Shown piece after piece: positions 1 through 6,041 of a DNA stretch of 6,097 nt. The notes below the pieces were generated by a model that did not search any database, was not told the origin of the DNA, and saw only the letters and a program-made list of their open reading frames with translations. The stretch lies in the NCBI GenBank assembly GCA_964542875.1, contig CAZIWA010000199.1, forward strand, positions 1-6,097. The letters are read 5' to 3'. This stretch comes from CAZGOM01 sp964542875. Lineage in GTDB: Bacteria; Planctomycetota; Phycisphaerae; Phycisphaerales; Phycisphaeraceae. Each line of letters opens with the position of its first letter. Position 1 is the stretch's first letter. A program made the position numbers and the translations under genes.

Positions 1-1236
1 TTAGAGGTGTTTCCAGTGTTTGGCGGGGGTGCCCAGGTCGGGGATGGGGAGGAGTTGGCCGCCGAGTTTTGCGGATTCGTGGGCGATGATGCCGGGGATG
101 GCGTAGCGGGCGGCCTGCCAGACGTTGTTGGGGGGGAGCTTTTGGGAGGCGCAGGCTTTGACGAAGTCGTCGACGAGGAAGTGGTGGGAGCCGGAGTGGC
201 CGTTGTGGAGGCCGATGAATTCTTTGGGGAGACGGGCGAGGTCGTGGATGGGTGCTGCGCCGAGGTGGGTGCCGTCCTGGCTGGTGACTTTTTCCATTCC
301 GCCGCCGGCGGAGGCGTGCTTGACGTCGGAGGCGCTGACGCCGACGCAGGAGAGGAGGGCGTCGAGCTTTTCGGGGGGGAGATCGTGATTTTTGGTGACC
401 CAGGCGGGGCCGTGGGAGTTGTCTTCGAAGCAGGCCTGGGTGCCGAACATGTTCATGCGGACGGTGCCGGGGTGGCCGATGCGGCGGAATTCATTGATGC
501 GGGCGGTGGAGCCGTCGGACATTTTGAAGAGCCCGGTCTGGTTGCTCATGGCGTTTTGCCATTTGTTGAAAGAGGGGTCCCAGGGGGTGCCGGGTTCCTG
601 ATCGACGTAGCCCATGCAGGCGACGTGGGTCATGTGTGCGTCGGTGGTGGAGATGACCATGCTGGTGGAGTGAGTGGGGTAGTACATGGGGGGATCGCCG
701 GCGATTTTGCGCCAGTTGTCGGTGATGCCGGCGGCTCGCCACTTGTAGACGTCTTCGAGGCCGTGGGACCAGTCGTGGTAGTACTCGGCTTCGGCGTAGA
801 CGATGCGGCCGAAGTCGCCATTGGCGTGGCGTTTCCGGCAATAGATGGGGCTGGGGTAGTAGTAGCTGGTTTCGCCGATCATGTAGACCTTGTTGGTCTC
901 TTCGACGGTTTTGACGAGTTGGGTGATTTCGTCGAGCGAGACGCCGGTGGGGACGGCGGAGTAGACGTGTTTGCCGGCCTTTAAGGCTTGAATGGCCTGC
1001 GGGGCGTGGAGCCAGTGCTGGGTGATGATGGCGACGGCGTCGACATCGGTGGTGAGAAGATGATCCAGGCTGGGGGAAGTTTTAGCGACGCCAAAGCGGG
1101 CGGCGGCGTCTTTGAGTTTGTCGGGGTTCAAATCGCAGAGGGTGAGTTCTGCAACGAGGGGATGAGCTTTAAAGAGCGGGATGAAACTGCGGGCAAAAGC
1201 ACCAGCACCGACGACAGCGACCTTGATCTTGTCCAT
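1..1236 (-). CDS. Gfo/Idh/MocA family NAD(P)-dependent oxidoreductase
   Basis: This 411-residue protein is predicted to be a cytoplasmic oxidoreductase acting on a sugar, inositol or related polyol; the substrate cannot be read from sequence. The N-terminus is a Rossmann fold: beta strand KVAVVG, then the GAGAFA dinucleotide-binding loop (residues 10-15), then an acidic turn (CDLNPDK, 34-40). Residues 64-98 follow the usual family course (DVDAVAIIT, then KAGKHVYSAVP), but where most members have EKP this one has AVP (94-96), so the usual catalytic Lys is Val95. His189 in the YYPTHS segment is a candidate active-site residue. The C-terminal NGHSGSHHFLVDDFVKA segment (345-361) resembles the 'HGGSHPFLVHEFV' segment of related planctomycetal and verrucomicrobial proteins. 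There is no signal peptide. The start is supported by AGGAG (plus-strand 1243-1247) six bases upstream. Its codons mostly end in C, unlike the plus-strand genes. It is transcribed divergently from the esterase gene. The family call is firm; the reaction is not known. Confidence 0.93.
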   Translation of the reverse strand: MDKIKVAVVGAGAFARSFIPLFKAHPLVAELTLCDLNPDKLKDAAARFGVAKTSPSLDHLLTTDVDAVAIITQHWLHAPQAIQALKAGKHVYSAVPTGVSLDEITQLVKTVEETNKVYMIGETSYYYPSPIYCRKRHANGDFGRIVYAEAEYYHDWSHGLEDVYKWRAAGITDNWRKIAGDPPMYYPTHSTSMVISTTDAHMTHVACMGYVDQEPGTPWDPSFNKWQNAMSNQTGLFKMSDGSTARINEFRRIGHPGTVRMNMFGTQACFEDNSHGPAWVTKNHDLPPEKLDALLSCVGVSASDVKHASAGGGMEKVTSQDGTHLGAAPIHDLARLPKEFIGLHNGHSGSHHFLVDDFVKACASQKLPPNNVWQAARYAIPGIIAHESAKLGGQLLPIPDLGTPAKHWKHL

Positions 1237-1283
1237 GGAACGCTCCTGGTTTGGGGCGAAAGACAGGATACCGAGACGCGGGG

Positions 1284-1317
1284 CCAGCGTCCTGCGTCCC
1301 GAGTTCAGAGTTTAGAG
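1284..1317 (+). repeat. Dispersed repeat, copy 1 (ccagcgtcc...gagttcagagttt)
   Basis: The segment reads ccagcgtcc, then a short spacer, then gagttcagagtttagag. It matches the segment at 2581-2610, which has ccagcgtcc followed directly by agagttcagagtttggag. The shared 13-mer gagttcagagttt is identical, and the two copies lie in the same orientation about 1.3 kb apart. Both sit in intergenic DNA. Copy 1 abuts the left arm of the palindrome. When translated, this repeat yields the artefactual peptide 'SELWTLDTGL', which points to non-coding repeat DNA rather than coding sequence. Function is unknown. Confidence 0.6.
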
Positions 1318-1518
1318 TAGATTTTTAGCCGCGAAGGCGCGAAGACGCGAAGGGAAGAGGCGGAAAGTAAAAGAGAATCAAGATTGAGTCGACCTGAAGC
1401 AAATTTCTGCGGCTCAAGAGCCTTGTAGTTTTGGGATTTTGCAGGCTTTATCTGCTTGGCTCTCGCTTTCCGCTTCTTCCCTTCGCGTCTTCGCGCCTTT
1501 GCGGTAAAAGTCTGATCT
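1314..1518. repeat. Large imperfect palindrome, MITE/REP-like element
   Basis: The left arm (1314-1367) and right arm (1466-1518) are inverted copies. A 25-bp block is perfect: 1334-1358 pairs with 1475-1499. Flanking bases match with a few substitutions and one indel, giving roughly 50-bp arms around a central region of about 98 bp. The arms are built from a degenerate 8-bp unit (gcgaagac, gcgaaggc, gcgaaggg), related to the gacgcaaa array after the lipoprotein gene. The centre contains smaller possible hairpins (ggct/agcc near 1411-1422; gcag/ctgc at 1441-1455). There is no coding capacity. It could be a miniature inverted-repeat element, a paired REP-type element, or a transcript-folding structure between divergent genes. 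The T run at 1518-1524 follows the right arm, so it could stop plus-strand antisense transcription, but nothing upstream clearly needs that. The inverted repeat is seen directly; its nature is inferred. Confidence 0.85.
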
Positions 1519-1646
1519 TTTTTTGCTGCGCGTTTTCCCGTTCGTCTTCACGGAATCTGTCGTGTATTTGAATGAGGCCGGGCTTTGTTTCGAGGGGTGT
1601 CCGTGCTACTGTTTTGCGTTTTGCGGTCGATCAAGGAGAAGGCGAT

Positions 1647-2558
1647 ATGAAGCGAGCGATGGCGGTGGGATTGGCGGTTGCGGTGGTGGCTGTGGTTTTG
1701 GCAATGTTTGCGCCGCTGATGGCGCAGGAGACGAGGAAAGATGCGGCCAAGGACCCGGCGAAGGAAACGGTGACGGTGGAGCGGGGGGTGGTGTTTGGGA
1801 AGGTGGGGACGCGGGAATTGCAGTTGGATGTGGCAGTGCCCAAGACCGGGACGGGACCGTTTCCGTGTGTGGTGTTTTTGTATGGCGGCGGATGGCAGGT
1901 GGGCAGCCGAAAAGACATGAATGCGTTTATGGAGGGCGTGGCCAAGATCGGCTACGTGGGCGTGGCGGCGGAATATCGGCTGGTGCCGGGGGCGGTGTTC
2001 CCCGCTCAGGTGGAAGACTGTAAGGCGGCCGTGCGCTGGGTGCGGGCCAATGCGGCAAAGTACCGGGTGAACCCGGAGAAGATCGGGGTGGTGGGTTTTT
2101 CCGCGGGAGGGCATCTGGCTTCCATGCTGGGGGTGACGGGTAAAGAAGATGGGATGGAAGGGGATGCAGGGAACGCGGACCAGTCCAGCAAAGTGCAGGC
2201 GGTGGTAAACGTGTTTGGGCCGACGGATTTTTGCGCACGCAACTGGGACAAGAAACTGGAGACGTCGGTGATCGTGCCGTTTTTAGGTGGGACGTTTGAG
2301 GAGAAGGGGGAGACGTATAAGAAGGCTTCGCCGATCACTTATGTGAAGAAGGATTCACCGGCGTTTTTGTTTATTCACGGGACGACGGATGCGATTGTGC
2401 CGGTGGACCAGTCGACGCGGATGGCGGAGAAATTGAAAGAGGCGGGTGTGGATGCGAAGGTTGTGATCTATCCCGGAGAGGGGCATGGGTTCAGCGGGGC
2501 GAAGAATATCGAGGCGTTGAAAGAGATGGTGGCGTTTTTGGATGCGAGGCTGAAGTAG
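1647..2558 (+). CDS. Secreted alpha/beta-hydrolase, BD-FAE/esterase-lipase type
   Basis: This 303-residue protein is predicted to be an exported serine esterase that hydrolyses small or carbohydrate-linked esters; the substrate is unknown. Residues 1-26 form a signal peptide (MKR, a long Ala/Val/Leu core, then PLMA before Gln27), so it should act in the periplasm or outside the cell. A variable Lys/Asp/Ala linker follows (about 28-40). The hydrolase fold shows the oxyanion-type motif YGGGW (79-83), nucleophile elbow GFSAGG (150-155, Ser152), acid Asp248 in FIHGTTDAIVP, and His280 in GEGHGF, so the triad is complete. Most relatives have HGGGW; Tyr79 replaces the His. Length fits the family. 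The start at 1647 is preferred over an in-frame ATG at 1572 because AAGGAG (1633-1638) lies eight bases upstream and the signal peptide begins there. It is divergent from the oxidoreductase and lies 116 bp before the lipoprotein gene. Carboxylesterase and acetyl-xylan esterase-like activity are the main alternatives. Confidence 0.92.
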   Translation: MKRAMAVGLAVAVVAVVLAMFAPLMAQETRKDAAKDPAKETVTVERGVVFGKVGTRELQLDVAVPKTGTGPFPCVVFLYGGGWQVGSRKDMNAFMEGVAKIGYVGVAAEYRLVPGAVFPAQVEDCKAAVRWVRANAAKYRVNPEKIGVVGFSAGGHLASMLGVTGKEDGMEGDAGNADQSSKVQAVVNVFGPTDFCARNWDKKLETSVIVPFLGGTFEEKGETYKKASPITYVKKDSPAFLFIHGTTDAIVPVDQSTRMAEKLKEAGVDAKVVIYPGEGHGFSGAKNIEALKEMVAFLDARLK

Positions 2559-2580
2559 AAGGGGGCTGGTCAGAGTCCCG

Positions 2581-2610
2581 TGTCCAGCGTCCAGAGTTCA
2601 GAGTTTGGAG
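2581..2610 (+). repeat. Dispersed repeat, copy 2 (ccagcgtccagagttcagag)
   Basis: This is the second copy of the repeat described at 1284-1317, starting 22 bases after the esterase stop codon. It has ccagcgtcc fused directly to agagttcagagtttggag, whereas copy 1 has extra bases between the halves. It occupies most of the first half of the 116-bp gap before the lipoprotein gene. No clear terminator hairpin with a T run is seen in the gap, so read-through into the lipoprotein gene is possible but unproven. Confidence 0.6.
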
Positions 2611-2674
2611 ATGGAAGGGGCGTCTGGGGAATGAAGTATGATTTGAGGGTAGACACACATTGAGGAGATTCCGG

Positions 2675-5377
2675 GTGCGAAACTTTTATTGGTTGGTTGC
2701 CTGTGCGGTGTTGTTGACTGTGGCGGGCTGCGGGAGCGGGCAGAAGGATGCTGCGCAGCCGGGCGATGGCGTGCCGAGCCTGGATGATGCGCGGGTGCTT
2801 TGGGTTTATGACGCTGAGACAGGGGTGGAGCAGGCACCCAACGGCAAGTTGTACCTGGATGAAGTGACCCGGGTGGGGAATGATGAGAACCGGGCACGGC
2901 TGGCGGCGAACAAGTCTGTGTTTGAGTATCCGGCGCTTCGGCCCGGCGTGGAGGCGACCAAGGGTTGGCCGGGGTGGGGAAGATTGAGCGGTGTGGAGGC
3001 GGATGGCACGGCGTGGTATCTGACCAAGCCGGATCAGAAAAGCATGACGCTCTTCAGCAATCGAGACGGACAGGTGGCACGCAAGGAGTTTACGGGTGAA
3101 GAAGTATCGTCCGATGCCCTGGGTGAGACCTGCAAGCCTTCGGCAGGGTGGTATGGGAAGGGCGTGCTGCTTGAGAGAGAGCGCGGCGTGCTGGTGCCGA
3201 CCACGAAAGGGATTTGGGAAAATAAGAGCGGGGAATGGGTGATGACGCCGGTGGTGCGCACGGGAAGCAAGCTGCCGGTGAAGCAAGGAGTGGAGGAAGA
3301 GAATGAGAACGTTTCGTACTCGCCCGCGATTTATCGGGACGGGAATGCGATTTGGACCGTGAGCGGGTATTCGCACAACAACGGCGGGCCGGGCGCGCTG
3401 GTGCTGCGCATCGAAGACGGGAAGGCCGAGGTTTATTTCAAGACGCCCGATGAATTCGTAACGGGGCTGGTGCGGCACGGCAACGGCGTGTACGCGCTGG
3501 TGGAGAAGAAAGTGCAGGATCTTGGGAGCCAGAGGAAGGAGTATGTTCCGATTCGGGTTCAACGGCTCAGGTCTGCGCCGGCGGGGGACTTGTTTGCGGG
3601 GTTTTCAACGCCGGACACGATCAGCGATTTCAAGCAGGCGAGGCTGTTGTTCATTACGCGCGACGGGGTGCAGATCGTGCAGCCGTGGCGTGATGGAAAG
3701 CCCGAGCCGATGCTGCTGCTGGTGACGTCGAAACTGGTGAGGCGGGTGGCGATGCCGTCGGCGAAGCTTGGGGTGGACCATGAAACCGCCGACGGAATGG
3801 TTTATCTCCATGATGAAAAGAGCATTTACCAGTTTGATGTGAAAACCGGGAAGGCGCGCGAGTGCCTGGCGCTGGGGCAAGCTTCCGGGCTGGAGATTTA
3901 TGTCGCGGGTGTGGATGGGTCCCGGTTGTGCCTGGGGAGGGCGATGGATGACAGGCTGTTTGCAACCCCGGTTTTTTTCTGGGTGGATTTGAAAGCCAAG
4001 AGCGCATTACCCATGCTGCGGGGAGAGCTGGTGGCCGGCGGTTTGCGCAAGGCGCCGGAACAGAATTGCGAGTATCCCGTCGCCAAAGGACCGGATGGAA
4101 CGATGTGGGCGATCTCATTTGAAGAGCGTCCGGAGGGCCCAAAGAAGGATGAGGGAAAGAAACGCAGAATCGCCGTGGAACCCGGGTTTGAATACACGCT
4201 GTCGCTGCTTCGGATGACCCGCGGCGGGCAGGGCGGCAAGCCTGAGGTGGTCCATACGTGGGTGAGTAAAGACAAGCAATGGTCCGTGTGGCCGCTGAAC
4301 GAGGGCGAAGCGATGGTGGTTTCGTCCAACTCCGACGAGAACTCGCTGAATGCGATGTATTTCGACGGGAAGATCGGGGCATGGCACGAGACGTTAAAGA
4401 AGCTGCTGGAGGCCCAGCATGAGCGGCTGATGCTTGTGATGCCAAATGGAGAGGCTTACGTCTGCGATCACTATGACAAGGTGTACATGGTGCGGATCGA
4501 CGATGCGTTTTACCTGGCGGATTCCGTGTGCAGGGCGTTCCCTAACGGGGGCGGGATGATCGGGTATTCCGGCATTTTCGTCAGCGGCCAGGAGTGGGTT
4601 GATTGGAAGGAGGAGCCGCTGGGGATGGCCAGCAAGGATTTCAGGAATGTGATCGATCGCGGGCTGATGGCTGATGCCAAGTCGGGCCGGCTGCTGAGCA
4701 TCATGGATGGCTGGAAGTCCTTGCAATGGGTGCCGCTGACCAAGCGGAGCGAGCCGCGGGAAACCGTGATGGAATTTAAGGATTCCGATGGCGTGAATTA
4801 TTGGTCGACGGAAAGCGACCTGCCGCGGATCAGGCGCAGGTGGATTTTGACGCCGGAAGCGATGCCGCATGCATCCAAGATGGCCAAGGAGCGGGAAGAG
4901 CAGCTCAAAGCCCACCGCGAAGGGGGATTTACCCTTTGGTTTGAGGTGGAGCATGACAGCAGCGATTACGGCGACTTTCAGACGTGGGACGGCGAGCGGC
5001 AGGCGTGGCGGAAGCTGGGCATGAGCCTGTATGGGTCGCATGTGGACGAAGATCTGGTGGGCAATGTGTGGCTGGTGCGCAACCGGGAAGTGGAAGTGAT
5101 CGCGCCCGACGGCAAGCGGCAAGTGATACCGGTGGACTCCTGCACGCCGGCCACGGGCCGAGTGGTGGCGCAGGCGAAAGACGTGGTGTGGGTGTTTACC
5201 CGGCAGTCAGCGATCCGGATGGTTTTGAAGGCTGGCGGGTGGGTTGAAGCAGGGCGCTACAGCCTGCAGCAGCAGGGGTTTGATGTGGATGGGGCCTGGG
5301 CGACGGAAGGGGAAATTTATTACCGGTGCAATGGAGCGCTTTATCGGGTTAATTTGACGCAGAAAGAGAAGAGTTAA
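2675..5377 (+). CDS. Predicted lipoprotein of unknown function with beta-propeller-like repeats
   Basis: I do not recognise this 900-residue protein. The N-terminus is a lipoprotein signal: MRNFYW, a hydrophobic stretch, then lipobox VAGC with Cys19 as the lipidated residue, so it should be membrane-anchored and face the periplasm or cell surface. Short strand motifs of the form (D/N)G-x-(V/A)-(W/Y)-hydrophobic recur: DGTAWYL (110-116), GNAIWTV (223-229), GNGVYAL (269-275), DGMVYL (373-378), DGTMWAI (474-480), NGEAYVC (591-597), GNVWLV (796-801), KDVVWVF (835-841) and EGEIYY (878-883). Such spacing suggests one or more beta-propellers, as in ligand-sensing or PQQ-like propellers; this is inference. 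A charged Pro/Lys/Glu/Arg insert lies near 485-498. No catalytic motif is visible. GTG 2675 is chosen because GAGGAG (2662-2667) lies seven bases upstream; in-frame TTG 2660 would add five residues and has a poor site. The frame is unbroken. Codons mostly end in G or T, like the esterase gene. Confidence 0.87.
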   Translation: MRNFYWLVACAVLLTVAGCGSGQKDAAQPGDGVPSLDDARVLWVYDAETGVEQAPNGKLYLDEVTRVGNDENRARLAANKSVFEYPALRPGVEATKGWPGWGRLSGVEADGTAWYLTKPDQKSMTLFSNRDGQVARKEFTGEEVSSDALGETCKPSAGWYGKGVLLERERGVLVPTTKGIWENKSGEWVMTPVVRTGSKLPVKQGVEEENENVSYSPAIYRDGNAIWTVSGYSHNNGGPGALVLRIEDGKAEVYFKTPDEFVTGLVRHGNGVYALVEKKVQDLGSQRKEYVPIRVQRLRSAPAGDLFAGFSTPDTISDFKQARLLFITRDGVQIVQPWRDGKPEPMLLLVTSKLVRRVAMPSAKLGVDHETADGMVYLHDEKSIYQFDVKTGKARECLALGQASGLEIYVAGVDGSRLCLGRAMDDRLFATPVFFWVDLKAKSALPMLRGELVAGGLRKAPEQNCEYPVAKGPDGTMWAISFEERPEGPKKDEGKKRRIAVEPGFEYTLSLLRMTRGGQGGKPEVVHTWVSKDKQWSVWPLNEGEAMVVSSNSDENSLNAMYFDGKIGAWHETLKKLLEAQHERLMLVMPNGEAYVCDHYDKVYMVRIDDAFYLADSVCRAFPNGGGMIGYSGIFVSGQEWVDWKEEPLGMASKDFRNVIDRGLMADAKSGRLLSIMDGWKSLQWVPLTKRSEPRETVMEFKDSDGVNYWSTESDLPRIRRRWILTPEAMPHASKMAKEREEQLKAHREGGFTLWFEVEHDSSDYGDFQTWDGERQAWRKLGMSLYGSHVDEDLVGNVWLVRNREVEVIAPDGKRQVIPVDSCTPATGRVVAQAKDVVWVFTRQSAIRMVLKAGGWVEAGRYSLQQQGFDVDGAWATEGEIYYRCNGALYRVNLTQKEKS

Positions 5378-5422
5378 CCACGAAGACGCAAAGACGCAAA
5401 GACGCAAAGACACAAAGGAAGA
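5378..5422 (+). repeat. 8-bp tandem array gacgcaaa directly after the lipoprotein stop
   Basis: Immediately after TAA (5375-5377), ccacgaa leads into three perfect gacgcaaa units (5385-5392, 5393-5400, 5401-5408) and one variant, gacacaaa (5409-5416), ending in ggaagaag. The stop codon itself is part of the common flanking form ttaaccacgaag. The unit is related to the gcgaagac-type units in the palindrome arms at 1314-1367 and 1466-1518. There are no spacers, so this is not a CRISPR array. Read on the minus strand it yields the artefactual peptide SLRLCVFASSW, familiar as a spurious translation of this repeat type. Confidence 0.85.
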
Positions 5423-5465
5423 AGTTTTCCCTGATCCCGATGGAGTTTGAGGAGATGAGGTGCCC

Positions 5466-5513
5466 AACGGGAAGGGGGACGGGTCCCTGAAGAAAGGGGA
5501 CCAGTCCCCGGAG
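5466..5513 (+). repeat. G-rich small palindromes (ggggaccagtcccc)
   Basis: Two adjacent related units lie in the gap between the lipoprotein gene and the rnpB terminator. The first is acgggaagggggacgggtccct (about 5467-5487 in core), in which ggac and gtcc can pair around gg. The second contains ggggac-ca-gtcccc (5496-5509), a 6-bp perfect inverted repeat. A decayed relative lies on the other side of rnpB at about 6042-6067. The short spacing would make a cruciform loop very tight, so these may be protein-binding palindromes or remnants of a dispersed repeat. Confidence 0.55.
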
Positions 5514-5537
5514 AGCTCATGCGAGGTTGGGGCGGGG

Positions 5538-5574
5538 CAACAAAAAAGCCCCTTTTTGAGGGGCCTTTTTGTTG
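5538..5574. terminator. Two-way intrinsic terminator between lipoprotein gene and rnpB
   Basis: Bases 5538-5552 pair with 5560-5574 in a 15-bp stem containing one mismatch, with a 7-base loop (tttttga). The GC core is gcccc/ggggc. On the minus strand the core is followed by TTTTTT (complement of 5542-5547), a classical terminator right after the 3' end of rnpB. On the plus strand it is followed by TTTTT (5566-5570), so it can also end transcripts from the convergent lipoprotein gene. Confidence 0.88.
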
Positions 5575-5977
5575 GCGCGGGTCATAAGCCGAGTTTTGTC
5601 ACCGTTTTTAGGCGGTTGCGACCATTTCTCTAGGCCCGCGGTTGCCCGGGGGCTCAAGCGACCTACCCGTCTCACACCGGCCGGACGAGCCGTGGCCCTT
5701 TTGAGGGGGCCGGAGACTGTTTGGCCTTGCACGCGGTGGGGCTTGCCATGCCTGGGCTGTCACCAGTCCAGCGGTGCGCTCTTACCGCACCTTTTCACCC
5801 TTACCGTCCGAAGGTTTTCAGGCCTTTGGATTGGCGGTATTTTCTCTGTGGCGCTATCCCTCAGGCGTTTGGCTTTCGCCTTGGCCCGGGTGGGCGTTAC
5901 CCACCACCGTGTCCTTTCGTGCTCGGACTTTCCTCTCCCTGGGCACGAGGCCCAGGCAGCGGCCGCATCGCCGCGCC
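5574..5977 (-). ncRNA. rnpB: RNase P RNA, bacterial class A
   Basis: This is the catalytic RNA of RNase P, which removes 5' leaders from pre-tRNAs in the cytoplasm with the RnpA protein. It is about 404 nt. Read on the minus strand, the conserved blocks appear in order: GAGAGGAAAGTCCGAGC (plus 5921-5937), GGTAAGGGTGAAAAGG followed by TGCGGTAAGAGCGCACCGC (5771-5805), GGGTAGG (5662-5668), the L15 element that binds the tRNA CCA end, and the 3' block GACAAAACTCGGCTTATGAC (5581-5600). P1 closes the ends: GGCGCGG (5971-5977) with CCGCGCC (5574-5580). P2 pairs 5961-5967 with 5617-5623. A P19 hairpin (accg/cggt, 5601-5616) is present. P3 (about 5938-5956) is a simple hairpin and P12 is short. Ends are set by P1, the -10 box and the terminator, so they may be off by a few bases. 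It is convergent with the lipoprotein gene. Confidence 0.97.
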
Positions 5978-5983
5978 GGGATT

Positions 5984-5989
5984 ATTGTA
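5984..5989 (-). promoter_or_regulatory. rnpB -10 box (TACAAT)
   Basis: On the minus strand TACAAT lies six bases upstream of the first P1 nucleotide (5977), the spacing expected of a sigma-70-type -10 box. No convincing TTGACA-like -35 element is found 16-18 bp further upstream; that segment is C-rich on the transcribed-sense strand. The -10 assignment rests on match quality and its exact position relative to the RNA. Confidence 0.7.
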
Positions 5990-6041
5990 GCGGTGGGGAG
6001 CGGGGAGGCGTAGGGAATGATTAGGGTGGCGGTGAGGCGCT

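Larger units (their letters stand above)
1237..1646. promoter_or_regulatory. 410-bp divergent intergenic region
   Basis: This gap separates the minus-strand oxidoreductase from the plus-strand esterase, so both promoters should lie in it. It holds a ribosome-binding site at each end (AGGAG at 1243-1247 on the minus strand; AAGGAG at 1633-1638 on the plus strand), one copy of a short dispersed repeat (1284-1317), and a large palindrome (about 1314-1518) followed by seven T residues (1518-1524). The esterase promoter most likely lies between the T run and 1632. A weak candidate is TTGTTT (1585-1590) with TACTGT (1607-1612) at 16-bp spacing. TATCCT on the minus strand near 1270 is a weak -10 candidate for the oxidoreductase, with no matching -35. 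I see no operator or riboswitch that I can name. Both promoter guesses are low confidence. Confidence 0.5.

Noticed and set aside
7..984. 325-codon open frame on the plus strand opposite the oxidoreductase gene
   Set aside because: The translation is low-complexity Gly/Val/Asp/Ala, as expected from reading the antisense of a C-ending, GC-rich gene. The minus-strand frame has a Rossmann motif and a ribosome-binding site.
1572..1646. Upstream in-frame ATG extending the esterase by 25 residues
   Set aside because: The extension would bury the signal peptide behind a non-hydrophobic leader and has no good ribosome-binding site. The ATG at 1647 has AAGGAG at ideal spacing.
1523..2023. 166-codon plus-strand open frame overlapping the esterase start
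   Set aside because: It is Gly/Arg/Cys-rich with no recognisable domain, and it is a shifted-frame shadow of the esterase gene, which has a signal peptide and full triad.
2660..2674. TTG start for the lipoprotein
   Set aside because: The GTG at 2675 has GAGGAG seven bases upstream, while TTG has only a weak upstream site and overlaps that ribosome-binding site. TTG remains possible; both give the same lipoprotein signal.
2570..3562. 330-codon minus-strand open frame opposite the lipoprotein gene
   Set aside because: It is rich in His/Arg/Pro, lacks domains, and its C-terminal end translates the dispersed repeat into the artefactual SELWTLDTGL peptide.
5385..5416. Possible CRISPR array
   Set aside because: The units are 8 bp and contiguous with no spacers, and no cas genes are present.
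5207..5467. 86-codon minus-strand open frame over the 8-mer array
   Set aside because: Its core, SLRLCVFASSW, is the known spurious translation of this repeat type, and the rest is antisense to the lipoprotein gene.
5569..6024. 151-codon and overlapping plus-strand open frames across 5569-6024
   Set aside because: They lie antisense to RNase P RNA, whose conserved blocks and P1/P2 pairing explain the sequence fully.
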